From: Monoplex corrugatus
Taxonomy: Eukaryota; Mollusca; Gastropoda; Littorinimorpha; Ranellidae
Assembly (NCBI GenBank): GCA_030674185.1
Contig: JAPXFY010000026.1
Span: 36,147,614 to 36,211,613 of the forward strand
Direction of reading: 5' to 3'
DNA length: 64,000 bases
Shown one piece after another: positions 1 to 11,352 of the stretch. Every line of letters begins with the position of its first letter. The first letter of the stretch is position 1. The notes under the pieces are model-generated. The model searched no databases, had not been told where the DNA came from, and was given only the letters and a program-made list of their open reading frames with translations. The translations under genes and the position numbers were made by a program.

Positions 1-221
1 CAGAACTTAGCCTGGAGTTACAATAGTCCTGTGAGTGTGAGGACGTATCTTTTTGGATGGGGACATTATGGCACGCCCTTTTCGTCTGTCTTCTCTCCCC
101 CCTCCCCTTCCCCTCCCCCTCCTCACCTACCTCCGCCCTTTTTTTTCAATATCCTTCATAAAAAAAAAAGAAAAAGGAAAGAAAAGAAAAATGAGGAGAT
201 TGTTTCAGGTCGACCGGAAAG

Positions 222-461
222 AGTTCCTTGTCTGTCTTGTCTGTCCTGTCTCTGTGTCTTGTTTCTGTTTCTGTCTCTGCCTCTGTCTTTCTTTCTGTCC
301 CTCTCGATCTCTTTCTCTCTTTCTTTCTGTCTGTCTCTTTCTCTCTTTCTTTCTTTCTGTCTGTCTGTCTCTCTCTCTCTCTGTCTCTCTCTCTCTTCCT
401 CTCCTCTCTGTCTATCTCTCTCTCTCTCTGTCTCTCTCCTGTCTCTCTCTCTCTGTCTCTC

Positions 462-527
<66 letters not shown>
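222..527. repeat. TC / TCTG microsatellite tract
   Basis: Nearly pure pyrimidine run on the plus strand, built of TCTC, TCTG and TTTC units. The long open frames across it on both strands (Ser/Leu/Cys-rich on plus, Arg/Glu-rich on minus) follow from the repeat and are not genes. Confidence 0.95.
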
Positions 528-530
<3 letters not shown>

Positions 531-625
531 GCACTTGCAAGTTTGAAACAATGGTTTTAGCCGACAACATCTACCTTTGAGAAATAAAGTATAAGTTTAT
601 TTATCATACTCATTCTCATTTTCAT

Positions 626-754
626 TTTCTCTCTCTCTCTGTCCTCCTCTCTCCCTCTCTCTCCCCTCTCTCTCTCTCTCTCTCTTTCTCTCCTCGCTCT
701 CTCTGTCCTCCTTCCCCTCCCTCCCCTCTCTCTCTCCCTCTCCCCCTCTCTCTC
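626..754. repeat. CT-rich microsatellite
   Basis: Interrupted CT and CCCTC units. Nothing else is seen between it and the mobile element near 1.0 kb. Confidence 0.9.
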
Positions 755-1004
755 AGATGAAAAGAATGATAGCGAAATGTAGACTTGGCATATCAACTAT
801 CAAGTTCGAAGAGTCAACAGTTGAAGTACTTGTATACGCAATTTAGAGACTTTGACTTAATGTGCCTTTTACATATGCATGCGAAAGAAGACGAAGATAC
901 ATTTTGCCCTATGGTGTCCAACTTTTGATGATCTTCGATCAAAGTTTATCCCACAAAAAAACCATAGCAAACCAAACGTGTTTAAAAGCTGTGTTTAACC
1001 CTAA

Positions 1005-1193
1005 CCCTTTGACTATCGCACCTTATCCTACAACTGCAAAAACTTAACCGTTTGATTCCTTTACCCTGTCCACTAGCTTCTGCAGGAAGCTAGTGGATAG
1101 GGTGAGGGAATCAAAGAGTTAAGTTTTTGTTTTGCTAGCATTGTTGACAATGCAAGGGGGCTGGTGGACATGGTGCAGGAGTTAAACGGTTTT
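1005..1193. mobile_element. Palindromic MITE of the CCCTTTGACTCCC family, copy 1
   Basis: Diverged copy of a family seen eight times here. It starts CCCTTTGACTATCGCACC, has a central hairpin (stem CCACTAGCTTCTGCAGG with its complement), the linker AAGTTTTTGTTTTGCTAGC, and an inverted terminal copy ending near 1193. Better-kept copies are flanked by TTAA, which suggests a piggyBac-type non-autonomous element. Confidence 0.7.
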
Positions 1194-1443
1194 AATATTA
1201 AACTCGACTCCTTATACTATTCATGATGTCGGTCTGTTTCTGCTTAAAGCGTTTTAAAATAAGGGAAAGTGTAATATCTTAATACGTAGTTTGTTATTTT
1301 GTTGTTATTTTGTTGTTAGTCCTTAGTGTTGTTCTCTATTTTTGTCATTGAAGATTCCTTTTGTGGCGCGTTTTAAACACTCCTTTGGTAGAGGGTGATG
1401 CTCTTTTTGAATAGAATATCTGGTCTAAAATCTGAAGTCTGAT

Positions 1444-1694
1444 CTGTCTCTGTCTCTGTCTCTCTTTGTCTGTCTGTCTGTCTCTCTCCCTCTCTCTTTC
1501 TTTCTCTCTCTCTCCTTTCTCTCTCTCTTTGTCTGTCTCTCTGTCTCTCTCTCTCTTCCCTCTCGCTCTCTTCTCTCCTTGTCTCTCTCTGCCTCTTTCT
1601 CTCTTCTCTCTCTATCTCTGTCTGTCTGTCTGTCTCTACATCTGTCTGTCTGTCTTTCTCTGTCTCTCTCTGTCTCTCTCTCTCTTTGTCTCTT

Positions 1695-1733
<39 letters not shown>

Positions 1734-1776
1734 TCTCTCTCTGTCGCTCTGTCTGTCTCTCTCTCTGTCTGTCTTA

Positions 1777-1815
<39 letters not shown>

Positions 1816-1912
1816 TCTATCTGTCTCTGTCTCTGTCTGTCTGTCTGTTTTTCTCTGTCTGTCTTTGTCTCTCTCTGTCTCTGTCTCTCTCTGTCTCTCT
1901 CTGTGTCTCTGT
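1444..1912. repeat. TC / TCTG microsatellite tract
   Basis: About 470 bases of TCTC, TCTG and TTTC units. The long Leu/Ser/Cys frames here are artefacts of the repeat. Confidence 0.95.
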
Positions 1913-2440
1913 CTGTAGTAGTAGTATGTTACTGATTTTAGTTTTTTTGTAGACAGTAGAATCTGTCAAGTAGCTATCGTTTACTTTCTACTGGTATTTC
2001 CAATGTGACTTATGTGGAAAACAGTCCTGTTTTCATAAACAGTGAGAACTTCCCTTACATGCTATTGCGATCACCCTCATTTTTGTTACCATAAGAATAT
2101 ACCTTGTATTACAATTGACAACAAAAAGAGTACAATAAAGGTTACAGCTTTGAAACTCTGTGAGACGCTTAATCGATCCAATGATAATCGTGTGTTAAAA
2201 GTTCAAGAATATGTGTCCAGCCATTATTTTTAATGATTTTTTTTTTAAAAACCTATACAAACGTCCAGTACACAGTGGATAGTTTAATTCCGAGTCACCC
2301 AGTAGGGAGTGAGTTAAGAGAGAAAGAGAGATAACCCTACTTTTGCTTCCTTTGAGTCTGAGGGCATGTATCTGAGGGCATTTACTCTTCTTAATTTAAT
2401 AATGTCACGACTCAAAAAATAAATTTAAAAACCCTTTTAT

Positions 2441-3245
2441 CAGTCGTCAGATCATTTGAAAACAGCTGCACTGCTTCAAAATTGGGCATAATATGAAAAA
2501 AAAGTCAGTCATCAGATCATTTGAAAACAGTTGCACTGCTTCAAAATTGGGCATAATATGAAAAAAAGTCAGTCATCAGATCATTTGAAAACAGTTGCAC
2601 TGCTTCAAAATTGGGCATAATATGAAAAAAAGTCAGTCATCAGATCATTTGAAAACAGTTGCACTGCTTCAAAATTGGGCATAATATGAAAAAAATGTCA
2701 GTCATCAGATCATTTGAAAACAGTTGCACTGCTTCAAAATTGGGCATAATATGAAAAAAAGTCAGTCATCAGATCAGTTGAAACAGTTGCACTGCTTCAA
2801 AATTGGGCATAATATGAAAAAAAAGTCCAACAGATCAGTTGAAACAGTTGCACTGCTTCAAAATTGGGCATAATATGAAAAAAAAAGTCCAACAGATCAG
2901 TTGAAACAGTTGCACTGCTTCAAAATTGGGCATAATATGAAAAAAAAAAAGTCAGTCATCAGATCATTTGAAATAGCTGCATTGCTTCAAAATTGGGCAT
3001 AATATGAAGAAGAAAAAAGTCAGTCATCAGATCATTTGAAATAGCTGCATTGCTTCAAAATTGGGCATAATATGAAGAAGAAAAAAGTCAGTCATCAGAT
3101 CATTTGAAATAGCTGCATTGCTTCAAAATTGGGCATAATATGAAGAAAAAAAAGTCAGTCATCAGATCATTTGAAATAGCTGCATTGCTTCAAAATTGGG
3201 CATAATATGAAAAAAAAAAGTCCGTCAACAGATCAGTTGAAACAG
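2441..3245. repeat. Minisatellite, ~60-68 bp unit, about 12 copies
   Basis: Each unit holds CAGTCATCAGATCATTTGAA, then an AC(A/T)GCTGCACTGCTTC-like stretch, then AAAATTGGGCATAATATGAA and an A-run of variable length. Twelve copies of the GGGCATAATATGA core can be counted. Sub-types differ in the middle (GAAAACAGTTGCACTG against GAAATAGCTGCATTG) and occur in blocks, which points to local unit spreading. Confidence 0.95.
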
Positions 3246-3469
3246 CTGTACGTGTACAGAATTTGGAATAAGCTGTCTGTATGTGTTTATTTAAAAAAAT
3301 ATCATCACACGTGAAGCACCTTTTTTTTGTTTGTTTGTTTGTTTGTTTTTTTGACGATCATCGCACTCAGGGAGGTTACCTTTGTGCTCACCTTTTTGGG
3401 GTTTTTTTCGTCCCATTTTCTACGCCACCTCAATGACCACAGAATCTGGCACACTTGTTTACTAATGCG

Positions 3470-3475
3470 ATGATA

Positions 3476-3529
<54 letters not shown>

Positions 3530-3530
3530 T
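3470..3530. repeat. (GAT)n microsatellite
   Basis: About twenty GAT/ATG triplets, nearly pure. Confidence 0.95.
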
Positions 3531-3906
3531 CGATGAGGATGATAATCATGAGAAGCACCTATTTTTTGTTTTGTTTATCTTTCTGATTTCCTTGAAATGT
3601 AACACTCCTTGCCCACAATCCCTTCATTCTTTCTCAACGACTTGATATTTCGAAATGTTTTTTTTGTTGTTTTTTTAACCGATAAAAAGCACGACAGGAG
3701 GTCATTCATTCATTCTATTGCAACATTCCGGAAACCACTCCTTATGTATCTGCGTCATGCTTTTTCCTTTCCACGTGTGAAGACAGGTCTCAAAACATTT
3801 CGCTTCAATAAACAGTTGCTTAACTCCGTCGTCTGAAAATGCTAATTGGTGTCTGTCACCTATACTTTCCGTTCGTGTGCGATCGTTCGTCACTGCTTGT
3901 GTTTTG

Positions 3907-3908
<2 letters not shown>

Positions 3909-3951
<43 letters not shown>

Positions 3952-4133
3952 GTGTGTGTGTGTGTGTGTTGTAGTGTGTGTTGTCGTGTGTGTGTGTTGT
4001 GTTGTGTTGTGTTGTGTTGTGTTGTGTTGTGTTGTGTTGTGTGTTGTGTTGTGTGTGTGTGTTTGTGTGTGTGTGTGTTGTGTGTTGTGTTGTGTTGTGT
4101 TGTGTGTTGTATGTGTTGTGTTGTGTGTGTGTG

Positions 4134-4179
<46 letters not shown>

Positions 4180-4599
4180 TCTGTGTGTGTGTGTGTTGTG
4201 TTGTGTTGTGTTGTATTTGTGTGGGTTCTGTGTGTGTGTGTTTGTATGTGTGTGTGCGGGTAAGTATGTGTGTGTGTGTGTGTTGTTTATGAGTGTGTGT
4301 GCGCGTGTGTGTTCGTTCATAAGCACGCGCTTGGATGGCGGGTGTATGCGTGTGTGTGCACAAATGGGTGTGTGTGATATGCGTGCGTGCGTGCGTGCGT
4401 GGATGGTTTATGTGTGGGTTAGTGGATGGGGGGGGGGGGAGTAGTACAAATGAGTCTGTGTGCTGTGTGTGTGTGCGTGTGTGGTGTATACATATATACC
4501 AGTATGTGTGTATCCGCATGTGTGTAGTTTGTGTGCATGCGTATGTGTCTTGTGCGTGTGTATGCACGCGTGCGTGTGTGTGTGTGTGTGTGTGTATGT

Positions 4600-4664
<65 letters not shown>
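3909..4664. repeat. Long TG tract with TGTTG variants
   Basis: About 750 bases dominated by TG on the plus strand. TGTTG pentamers lie at about 3998-4110 and 4190-4215, GCGTGCGT variants near 4380, and a pure TG tail at the end. Cys/Val and His/Thr open frames here are artefacts. Confidence 0.95.
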
Positions 4665-4666
<2 letters not shown>

Positions 4667-5067
4667 CGAACTTAATATGCTCATCTGTAAAGCGCCCAGT
4701 ACCTAAGCAATTAGAATGAATGCTATAGAAATTGTCCTAATTATCATTGTAATCATGAGTAATTCCTGTCTTTTCTTATGATCATTTTTCTACCTTACAA
4801 TTTTGCAAACTACTTCGACCATACGTCGTGGTTTTCTGTGTTTAGGATGAGTAATGTCGTCCGCGTAAAGAGAGTGTACGAGGTTTCGTTGTGTATTTAT
4901 TTATTCATTTATGTATTCATTTATTTGTTTGTTTATTTATTTATTCATTATTTCTTTCTCTGTTTGTTTTCTTTCTTTCTTGCCTTCTTTTTCTTTTTCC
5001 TGTTTTCAAGCTTGATTATTTCTTTTGTCGTATTTTTTAATGTTTTGTTTTTTTAAACTTCAAGCGC

Positions 5068-5078
<11 letters not shown>

Positions 5079-5133
<55 letters not shown>

Positions 5134-5262
5134 AGAGAGAGAAATAGTCTGAGATCACTTTGAAAGAAATGTTCAAAAACTCAACGCGCTGGTAAGGTCT
5201 TGAAATGGGGCTGGGGGGGGGGGGGGGGCTGGGGGGGGGGGCTGGGGGGCTGGGGGGGGGGA
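5079..5262. repeat. (GA)n followed by G-run tract
   Basis: GA dinucleotides to about 5142, then short unique sequence, then G-runs broken by CT at 5206-5262. Confidence 0.9.
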
Positions 5263-5427
5263 GAAGGGACCTATAACACACTAAGCTGACACCAGCAGAA
5301 TGATGGAAAGCAATAAGATGAGCAGCGAACAGGTCAGTTTTTGGGTTTGTTTTTTTTTTTTTTAATGTTGCGAGCTGGGATTGAATTTATCAGTATCATC
5401 TCTCGCATCTCGGCTCTATTAATTCAA

Positions 5428-5692
5428 CCCTTTGACTCCCGCACCCTATTCACCGACTGCAAAAACTAAACCTTTTGACTCCCTCACCCTATTCACCGGC
5501 TTCCTGCAGTAAGCTGGTGGATAGGGTTAGAGAGTCAAAGGGTTAAGTTTTTGCTTTGCTGGCATGCTTGATAATGCCGGATGCTGATGGACAGGGTGCG
5601 GGAGTCAAAGGGTCAACCGCTCGACTCCCTCACCCTATCCACTAGCTTCCTGCCGAAAGCTGGTGAATAGGGTGAGGGAATCAAAGGGTTAA
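5428..5692. mobile_element. CCCTTTGACTCCC-family MITE, copy 2 (compound)
   Basis: Starts CCCTTTGACTCCCGCACCC and ends in AATCAAAGGG followed by TTAA. It holds an internal hairpin around 5500 (CACCGGCTTCCTGCAG with its partner), the linker AAGTTTTTGCTTTGCTGGC, and then a second palindromic unit (5620-5692). It reads as two nested or tandem copies and lies directly upstream of the secreted-peptide exon. Confidence 0.8.
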
Positions 5693-5838
5693 TAAAGGAA
5701 CCGACCACACTAGTTCACGAGTGAAATCTAAACTGCATTTTTTCTTTTACTCTGTTGGCAGAAAGAACGTCCCACCTCCACCGCCATGGCTCACCACCAC
5801 CACCACCACACCAGCAGAAGACCACAACCCTCAGCACC

Positions 5839-6219
5839 ATGACGGCGTCCGCATGCCTCTTCCTCTTCGCTGTCCTGGCCCTGAACGCGCACGCGCAAGT
5901 GCAAGAGGTCGCGCAGGAACTTCCGGGCCACGTGCGGGCGGAAGCCGGCCCATCGCAAGGCCTGACTTTCAGCAGCGCGCTGAGGCAAGAGCTGATGGAG
6001 CGAGGCATGAAGAAAGAGGAGGTAGACAACATCCTCTACGCTGTCGGAACGCGTCTCCTACACCTGAACGATTTCCGTAGCTACAAGAGAGCAGGATGGA
6101 AGAGGATTCCAATTCAGACACGCTTCGCTCCCTTCGGTACCAAGCTGGTTCCCAGCCGAAACCGTGGTGACTCCAACGGGCCGACGCTGCTTCGCTACGG
6201 GCGTTCGTCAAACGCTTAG
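5839..6219 (+). CDS. Small secreted protein, probable neuropeptide or peptide-hormone precursor
   Basis: 126-residue protein. I chose the ATG at 5839 because it opens directly onto a signal peptide (residues 1-19, hydrophobic core CLFLFAVLALNAHA, likely cut after Ala19); the upstream in-frame ATG at 5755 would place a Pro/His stretch before it. A polypyrimidine tract and AG at 5760-5761 suggest a 3' splice site, so this would be the last exon, holding some 5'UTR and the whole coding region. The mature part has no cysteine. It has basic sites at KK (58-59), KR (83-84) and KR (88-89), a short RNR (107-109), and near the end LRYGR (118-122), in which Gly121 before Arg could give an amidated Arg-Tyr C-terminus. 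AATAAA follows the stop by about 24 bases. I do not recognise the family. Seen: signal peptide, cleavage-like sites, poly(A) signal. Inferred: peptide-hormone role. Confidence 0.75.
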   Translation: MTASACLFLFAVLALNAHAQVQEVAQELPGHVRAEAGPSQGLTFSSALRQELMERGMKKEEVDNILYAVGTRLLHLNDFRSYKRAGWKRIPIQTRFAPFGTKLVPSRNRGDSNGPTLLRYGRSSNA

Positions 6220-6242
6220 ACTTCATTTTTCTTTATGTTTTA

Positions 6243-6248
6243 AATAAA
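6243..6248 (+). terminator. Poly(A) signal AATAAA of the secreted-peptide gene
   Basis: Canonical AATAAA within TTTTAAATAAACGC, 24 bases after the TAG stop at 6217-6219. Confidence 0.8.
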
Positions 6249-6261
6249 CGCATTTGTATCC

Positions 6262-6390
6262 AAATCCAAAAACAAGTGTGACTGCCCACGTTCAAACAAA
6301 CAGGAACCAGGAAAAAAAAAAAAAAACATGAAAAAGACAAAAAATCAGAACGCGTATTTAATTTAATACAGCCGGAATAAGACATCTGGT
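6262..6390 (+). repeat. Dispersed repeat family D1, partial copy
   Basis: Begins CCAAAAACAAGTGTGACTGC, continues GTTCAAACAAACAGGAACC, an A-run, then GAACGCGTATTTAAT. The same order of blocks recurs at 8186-8610 and 14949-15110, and as a minus-strand fragment near 28945-28990. Family type unknown; it may be a SINE or MITE. Confidence 0.7.
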
Positions 6391-8185
6391 TGTATTAAAA
6401 TACACGTTCTGTTGTTTTTTGTGTTTTTTTTTGCGTGTGTGTGTTTTTTTTCAGGATCAAATTTGTATCCATTTATTTATTCACTTATTTACTGAGGGAT
6501 GGGGATGAGGGTGGGGCGGGGTGGAGAGGAAGGGGAATATTTTTTTTTTCTTGGAATGACAGTATTTAATTTAGAACTCTGTGTTGGTCTCTAAAAAAAA
6601 AAAAAAAAAAATCTACGATTTTTTTCTCTTTCGATTTTTTAAATTAATCAAACATTTTCGTGTTGGCTTGTTTATTTGCATGTCATGGAGTTATAGATAT
6701 AACCAAGAATATTAAAAAAAAAAAAAGGGAGGGATGCTTATTTCTTGCTTTCGAATTTACGTATTTAAGCTCTAGATTGGCTTCTTTGTAAAACAATGGG
6801 TTTTTTTTTTTTAAATTCTTTTAACCAACATTTAAATTCTTTTAAGCAACATTTTCGTATCGTTTTGATTGTTGCATTTCACAGACTTGTGGATATAATT
6901 AATATCCAAAGTGATGCTGCTTTTCAGTCACAACTTGGCAGTTTGCTAAAAGAAAATGTGTTGCTGCCTGCGAGGTCTGTTAGAGAGAGGAAATAAAGAG
7001 TTTTCAACGTCTAACACAATTTATGTATAGTGTCCCTTCAACTTTTTCTGCACAAATACTCCCACAGCTTAGCAACTCAAAAATCTGATGACGAAAAGAG
7101 ATGAGTATTGGAACAGACGAATCTGTCCTGTAGAATGTTTTGGCTGTGGTTTAGGGGTTTTACGGTTTTTGTTTTTTTTTTAATAATATTTTTGTTTTGT
7201 TTTATAGATTTTTTTTCTCCTTTTGCTTGTCTTTTCAAGTTTGTTATAGTTTTTGCCTTTGTTTTCTTTTAATTTTTCCTTGTTTTTTTTTTTCTAGGTA
7301 TTTTAGCTTGGTTGTTACTTTGTATGTATATGAATATGTACACATATATGCATATATATCTTGATTTCTTGATTTATTGTTATTTATTCGTTTATTTATT
7401 TATTTATTTGTTTGTTTTGCTGCCCCATTTTCCTGCGCCGCACATGTATCACTACACACCCTTCCCCCCCACACCGCGCATGTCAGCTCTCCAGCACACA
7501 TCCAAACCCTCCAAGAGTGAGGTTACCATGAGAACAAGGCATTAGGGCCACAGAAAAAAAAAAAACAATATTCAACAAGTCCTCACAGTGCCATGATGAA
7601 GGCAAATGGGGACGACAGTGATGGTGCTTCGGATAAGTCTATGCTTACTTTCATAATGTATCCTGTGCATCAACCAGACCCGAGAGATACAGACACCTGC
7701 GGTGTTTGTAAGGAAACTTGTGCCATGCCCTAAATGACACATCCGTGTAAAGTGGCTTGAGATCCCTGACTGTGTGGTCGCAAGTCTTTTCAATGAACCT
7801 ATAACACGCTCAATGCTGAAGCCGGTCAAAAAACAATAATTTTATTTCATTTTATTTTGTTAATTAATTAATTAATTTATTTATTTATTTATTATTTATC
7901 TATTTATTTATTTATCTATCTATTTGTTTATTATTTATTTATTTACATATTTATTTATCTATTCGTTTATTTTATTTATTTATTCATCTATTTTATGTAT
8001 TTATTTATTCGTTTATTATTTGTGGACTGATGAGGGTTTGGAACCCACGACCAGTAGTCTGCTGCACTATTTCACCACTTTGACTGCATTTTGTAAATAT
8101 GTTGAGGCGACCATCACTATTAGAAAGGGCGTTAATTAAACAACGGTTCCTGGTTAGCTACTACTGTTTTTCGACGTAGCATTAA
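6391..8185. other. Non-coding stretch with simple repeats
   Basis: No gene that I can support. It contains T-runs, A-runs and two TTTA-rich tracts (about 7370-7400 and 7850-8020). The short open frames here show no recognisable domain or codon pattern. Confidence 0.6.
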
Positions 8186-8350
8186 GTCCAAAAACAAGTG
8201 TAACCACTCGCGTTCAAACATAATAATAATAATAATTACATAATAATTACAATATTTATATAGCGCAAAATCTTGATAAAATCAAATCTAAGCGCTGAAG
8301 CAGACACACACGCACGCACGCACGCACGCACGCACGCACACACACGCACG

Positions 8351-8388
<38 letters not shown>

Positions 8389-8610
8389 GCTATAAATGGG
8401 GAGAAAGAATAAAAGCAATAAAAGCAAGAATAAAGCAATGGAAAATTATAGAGAGCATAGCATATACAATTATATATTATGACCAGAAGAACCAGAAAGA
8501 AAAAAAACCATAAAAGTAGAATCAGAAGGCGTATTTAATTAACATAACAACACAAGACAGGCGTAAAAGTTCGGCTAACTGGCCTTTGTCAAGCGGTAAA
8601 TGTTAGACAG
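8186..8610 (+). repeat. Dispersed repeat D1, copy interrupted by a microsatellite
   Basis: Starts CCAAAAACAAGTGTAACC, is split by an AAT run and a CACG/CA tract (8304-8386), then resumes with AGAACCAGAAAGAAAAAAAA, GGCGTATTTAATTAAC and the block TTCGGCTAACTGGCCTTTGT, which is shared with 15077-15096. Confidence 0.7.
8304..8386. repeat. (CACG)n / (CA)n microsatellite
   Basis: CACG tetramers passing into CA dinucleotides. Confidence 0.95.
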
Positions 8611-8762
8611 GAAATAAATAACAAACAATAAAATCCAAAAATTAGTGGAAAAATAAAAACTAGCAAAACTTCATTGTTGTTTTGTTGTCGAGCCGGAGGA
8701 AAAATGCAACATTAAATGGCACCATTATTTCATCGTTGTCATCAGGTTTTCGGTACCTGTTG

Positions 8763-8873
8763 CTGTCTCTGTCTCTGTCTATCTGTCTGTCTGTCTGCCT
8801 GTTTGTTTGTCTGTTTGTTTGTCTGTCTCTCTCTCTGTCTCTCTCTGTGTGTCTGTCTCTGTCTCTGTCTCTG

Positions 8874-8914
<41 letters not shown>

Positions 8915-9150
8915 CTGTGTGTCTGTCTGTCTGTGTGTGTGTGTCTCTCTCTCTCCCTCTTTCTCTCTCTCTCCCTCGCTCTCTCCCTCCTCGCTCTCTC
9001 TCACTTTCTTATTCTTTCTTTCCTTCCTTCCTTCCTTTCTTCCTCCCTTCCTTCTTTCCTTCTTTCTTTTTTTTCTTATCTTTCTTTCCTTTCTTTCTTT
9101 CTTTCCTGTCATTTCTTTTTTTTTTTTTTCCTTTCTTTCTTTCTTTCTGT
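8763..9150. repeat. TCTG / TC / TTCC pyrimidine tract
   Basis: TCTG and TC units to about 8990, then TTCC and TTTC units. Open frames in both directions are compositional. Confidence 0.95.
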
Positions 9151-9289
9151 TGGTAAGAATTGATTCCTTTAGCATGGAAGGAGAAGTATTTGTTCGTCTG
9201 GTTGGCTGGTCGTTTTTTTTGTTTGTTTGTTTTTTTTAAAGTGTGGGAATTGACCTGACACTACCCATATCGCGATAAGGCCCAGAGTG

Positions 9290-9962
9290 GCGTGTAGCGT
9301 TGAGGCAGAGCTCTCTGCCTTCTCATTTGCTTGCACAGGTTTTGTTCCCGCGGGTTCCTTATTGTCTCTGAGAAACTTGGCGTGGAAGCCTCCATTCCAC
9401 CCAGCTACGAATGGGTACCCTGCTCCTTTTCGGGGTTGGGAAAGATATCGCAGCGAGGGAGGAAACGAAATTAGGCACCGCCCTCAAGACGTTGCCCCAA
9501 ACGTACGTGCGTCGGCCTCTTTACATCTCAGGAGATGATAGTCTGCACCAGGAGGCGTTGTGGTCATGACGTGCACTTTCTGCTGTGGCTGTGCAGGCCG
9601 ATTTTTGAATTGGAAATCTCTGTCACATCTGCCACATACAAATTGAGTCGCTGTTGTCTGGTTTTTGGAACGTTGCTTGCGAAGAGCCCTTTTCTCATCT
9701 GGGCTTTGTGCTCTCCTCCTCTCCGCATTCACAACGCCTTGCTGAACGGTTGTCCTCCACGCTGCCCTGTCTTCCACCAGAGTCTCCCAAGAGCCTAGGT
9801 CGATCCCTGAGCTTCTAAGGTCTCTTTTGCATGCGTCTACAAAGCATAGCTGTGGGCGTCCTGGAGTTCGCTTCCGATTTGCCAGTTCGCCGTAGAGAAT
9901 GTCTTTTGGTATGCGTCCATCCTCCATTCGACGCACATGGCCAAGCCAGCGTAATCCAAACA
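9290..9962 (-). pseudogene. LINE (non-LTR retrotransposon) 3' fragment, C-terminal ORF2
   Basis: The minus-strand frame from about 9960 to its stop at 9484 reads LRWLGHVRRMEDGRIPKD, then GRPQL with a CKRDL motif, then a WETLVEDRAAWR block and a terminal CGRC...F zinc-like piece. This is the tail commonly seen after the reverse transcriptase in non-LTR elements of marine invertebrates. No reverse transcriptase core is present, so the copy is 5' truncated. Its upstream (right) edge abuts 26-bp satellite sequence, suggesting insertion into the satellite. 9290-9483 is probable 3'UTR. Clade not assigned. Confidence 0.8.
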
Positions 9963-10045
9963 GGATACGTCTAAACTATAATCTTTTTAAAACGCTGATA
10001 GGTTGATAAAATATCAGTATGAAATATAGACAAGATAAAACATGG
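9963..10045. repeat. Diverged start of the 26-bp satellite
   Basis: GTCTAAACTATAATCTTTTT and similar words match the CTAAACTATACCCTTCAAAA unit that is regular from 12.1 to 13.4 kb. The array thus begins near 9.96 kb and has been split by insertions. Confidence 0.6.
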
Positions 10046-10049
10046 GCTA

Positions 10050-10220
10050 GGTAGGGCCTCAGGACCTGGCCAACTCATGAGTTTATGTGCAGGCTTAATA
10101 AAGGCTTGAGCCATGATCACCGTACACATGACACCTATGACGTTATGCATATGGAATTCGTTCCGAGCGCGGAGACATCGTCTTGAGAAACCGAAACTGA
10201 AACTGAAACTGAAACTTTTT
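10050..10220 (+). mobile_element. SINE-like repeat S2 with (GAAACT)n tail, copy 1
   Basis: Holds GCAGGCTTAATAAAGGCTTG, GCCATGATCACCGTACACATG and GGAATTCGTTCCGAGCGCGG, and ends in GAAACTGAAACTGAAACT. A second plus copy lies at 28742-28885 and minus fragments at 28128-28205 and about 29420-29470. The shared 3' tail repeat suggests retrotransposition. Confidence 0.7.
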
Positions 10221-10570
10221 CAAAACAGGATAAGACTAGACTAGGTTGTCCCAACATTCCTGAGATCGTCGGGGGATACAGGTGGTAGAGACCTCAACTT
10301 TTCTCAGGGACAGCATTACGAGGGCGGTGCCCTATCTCCACTCTCCTCGTGCTTCCCTTTTCCTAGCTATGAAGAAAGCGCAGGTAACCATTTACAGCTG
10401 GGTATATCGGAGGCGGCGTAAAACTTATAAGGTACACGGGCGTGATTCGCTCCCTTGCAAACTCATGCAGGCAGATTTGGAAGGTAAGTGCTCTACCTTT
10501 GCACCAAACCAGGTCTCGGTCTAAACTATATCATTCCAAATGGGAAACGTCTATTAAAAACAGGAGCTGT
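10221..10570. other. Unassigned sequence with scattered satellite words
   Basis: No gene supported. GGTCTAAACTATATCATTCC near 10513 is again a diverged 26-bp satellite unit. Confidence 0.4.
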
Positions 10571-10750
10571 TTAATCCTTTGACTCCACTAACTGCAAAAA
10601 CGTAACCTTTTGATTCCTCACCTTATCAACCAGCTTCCTGCAGGAAGCTGGCGGATAGGGTGAGGGAGTCAGAAGGTTAAGTTTTTGCTTTGCTATCATA
10701 GTTGACGATGCAGGCTGCTGGCAGAAAGGGTGCGGGAGTCAAGGGGTTAA
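10571..10750. mobile_element. CCCTTTGACTCCC-family MITE, copy 3
   Basis: Flanked by TTAA on both sides (10571-10574 and 10747-10750). Contains the hairpin stem CAGCTTCCTGCAGGAAGCTG and the linker AAGTTTTTGCTTTGCTATC. Inserted within 26-bp satellite sequence. Confidence 0.8.
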
Positions 10751-10867
10751 ACTACACCCTTCAAGACAGGAAAAGTCTGGACTCAGTAAGCTTCGTTTGG
10801 TCAGGGTCAATCATGGAAGATGCGTCCTAGTTGTTGGTTTCGCTGCTGTTTTGGCAACGTCGACTGT

Positions 10868-11352
10868 CATCTCCAGGGTACAACCCTGGGCAAGGTGATA
10901 TGGAGAACCAGCTTGTGAAAACTCTTTGGGCAAGGTGATATGGAGAACAGCTGTGAAACCTTTGGGCAAGGTGATATGGAGAAACAGCTGTGAAACCTTT
11001 GGGCAAGGTGATATGGAGAACCAGCTGTGCAACCTTGGTCAAGGTGATTATAGGAGAAACCAACTGTGCCACCCTGGGCAAGATGATATGGAAACCAGCT
11101 GTCCACCCTGGGCAAGGTGATATGGATAACCAGCTGTGCAACCTTGGACAAGGTGATATGGAGAACCAGCTGTGCAACCTTGGGCAAGATGATATATACG
11201 GAGAACCAACTGTGCCACCCTGGGCAAGATGATATGGAAACCAGCTGTCCACCCTGGGCAAGGTGATATGGAGAACTAGCTGTGCAACCTTGGACAAGCT
11301 GATATGGAGAACTAGCTGTGCAACCTTGGGCAAGGTGATATGGAGAACCAGC
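10868..11352. repeat. 36-bp minisatellite, about 13 units
   Basis: Unit GGAGAACCAGCTGTGCAACC followed by TTGGGCAAGGTGATAT. The period is a multiple of three, so long open frames with 12-residue repeats appear on both strands (for example HITLPKVAQLVL on minus). I see no start, signal or domain that would make these real. Confidence 0.95.

Noticed and set aside
31..796. Long Ser/Leu/Cys and Arg/Glu frames on both strands
   Set aside because: They follow exactly from TC, TCTG and GA repeats; no domain, start context or splice signal.
1000..1012. Telomere-like TAACCCTAACCC
   Set aside because: Only one and a half units; it is the edge of a MITE that starts CCCTTTGAC.
3856..4706. Frames up to 264 codons of His/Thr or Cys/Val
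   Set aside because: Direct translation of TG/CA repeats.
10811..11333. 168-codon minus frame with 12-residue repeats
   Set aside because: The 36-bp minisatellite has a period divisible by three, which keeps frames open by chance; no signal peptide or family seen.
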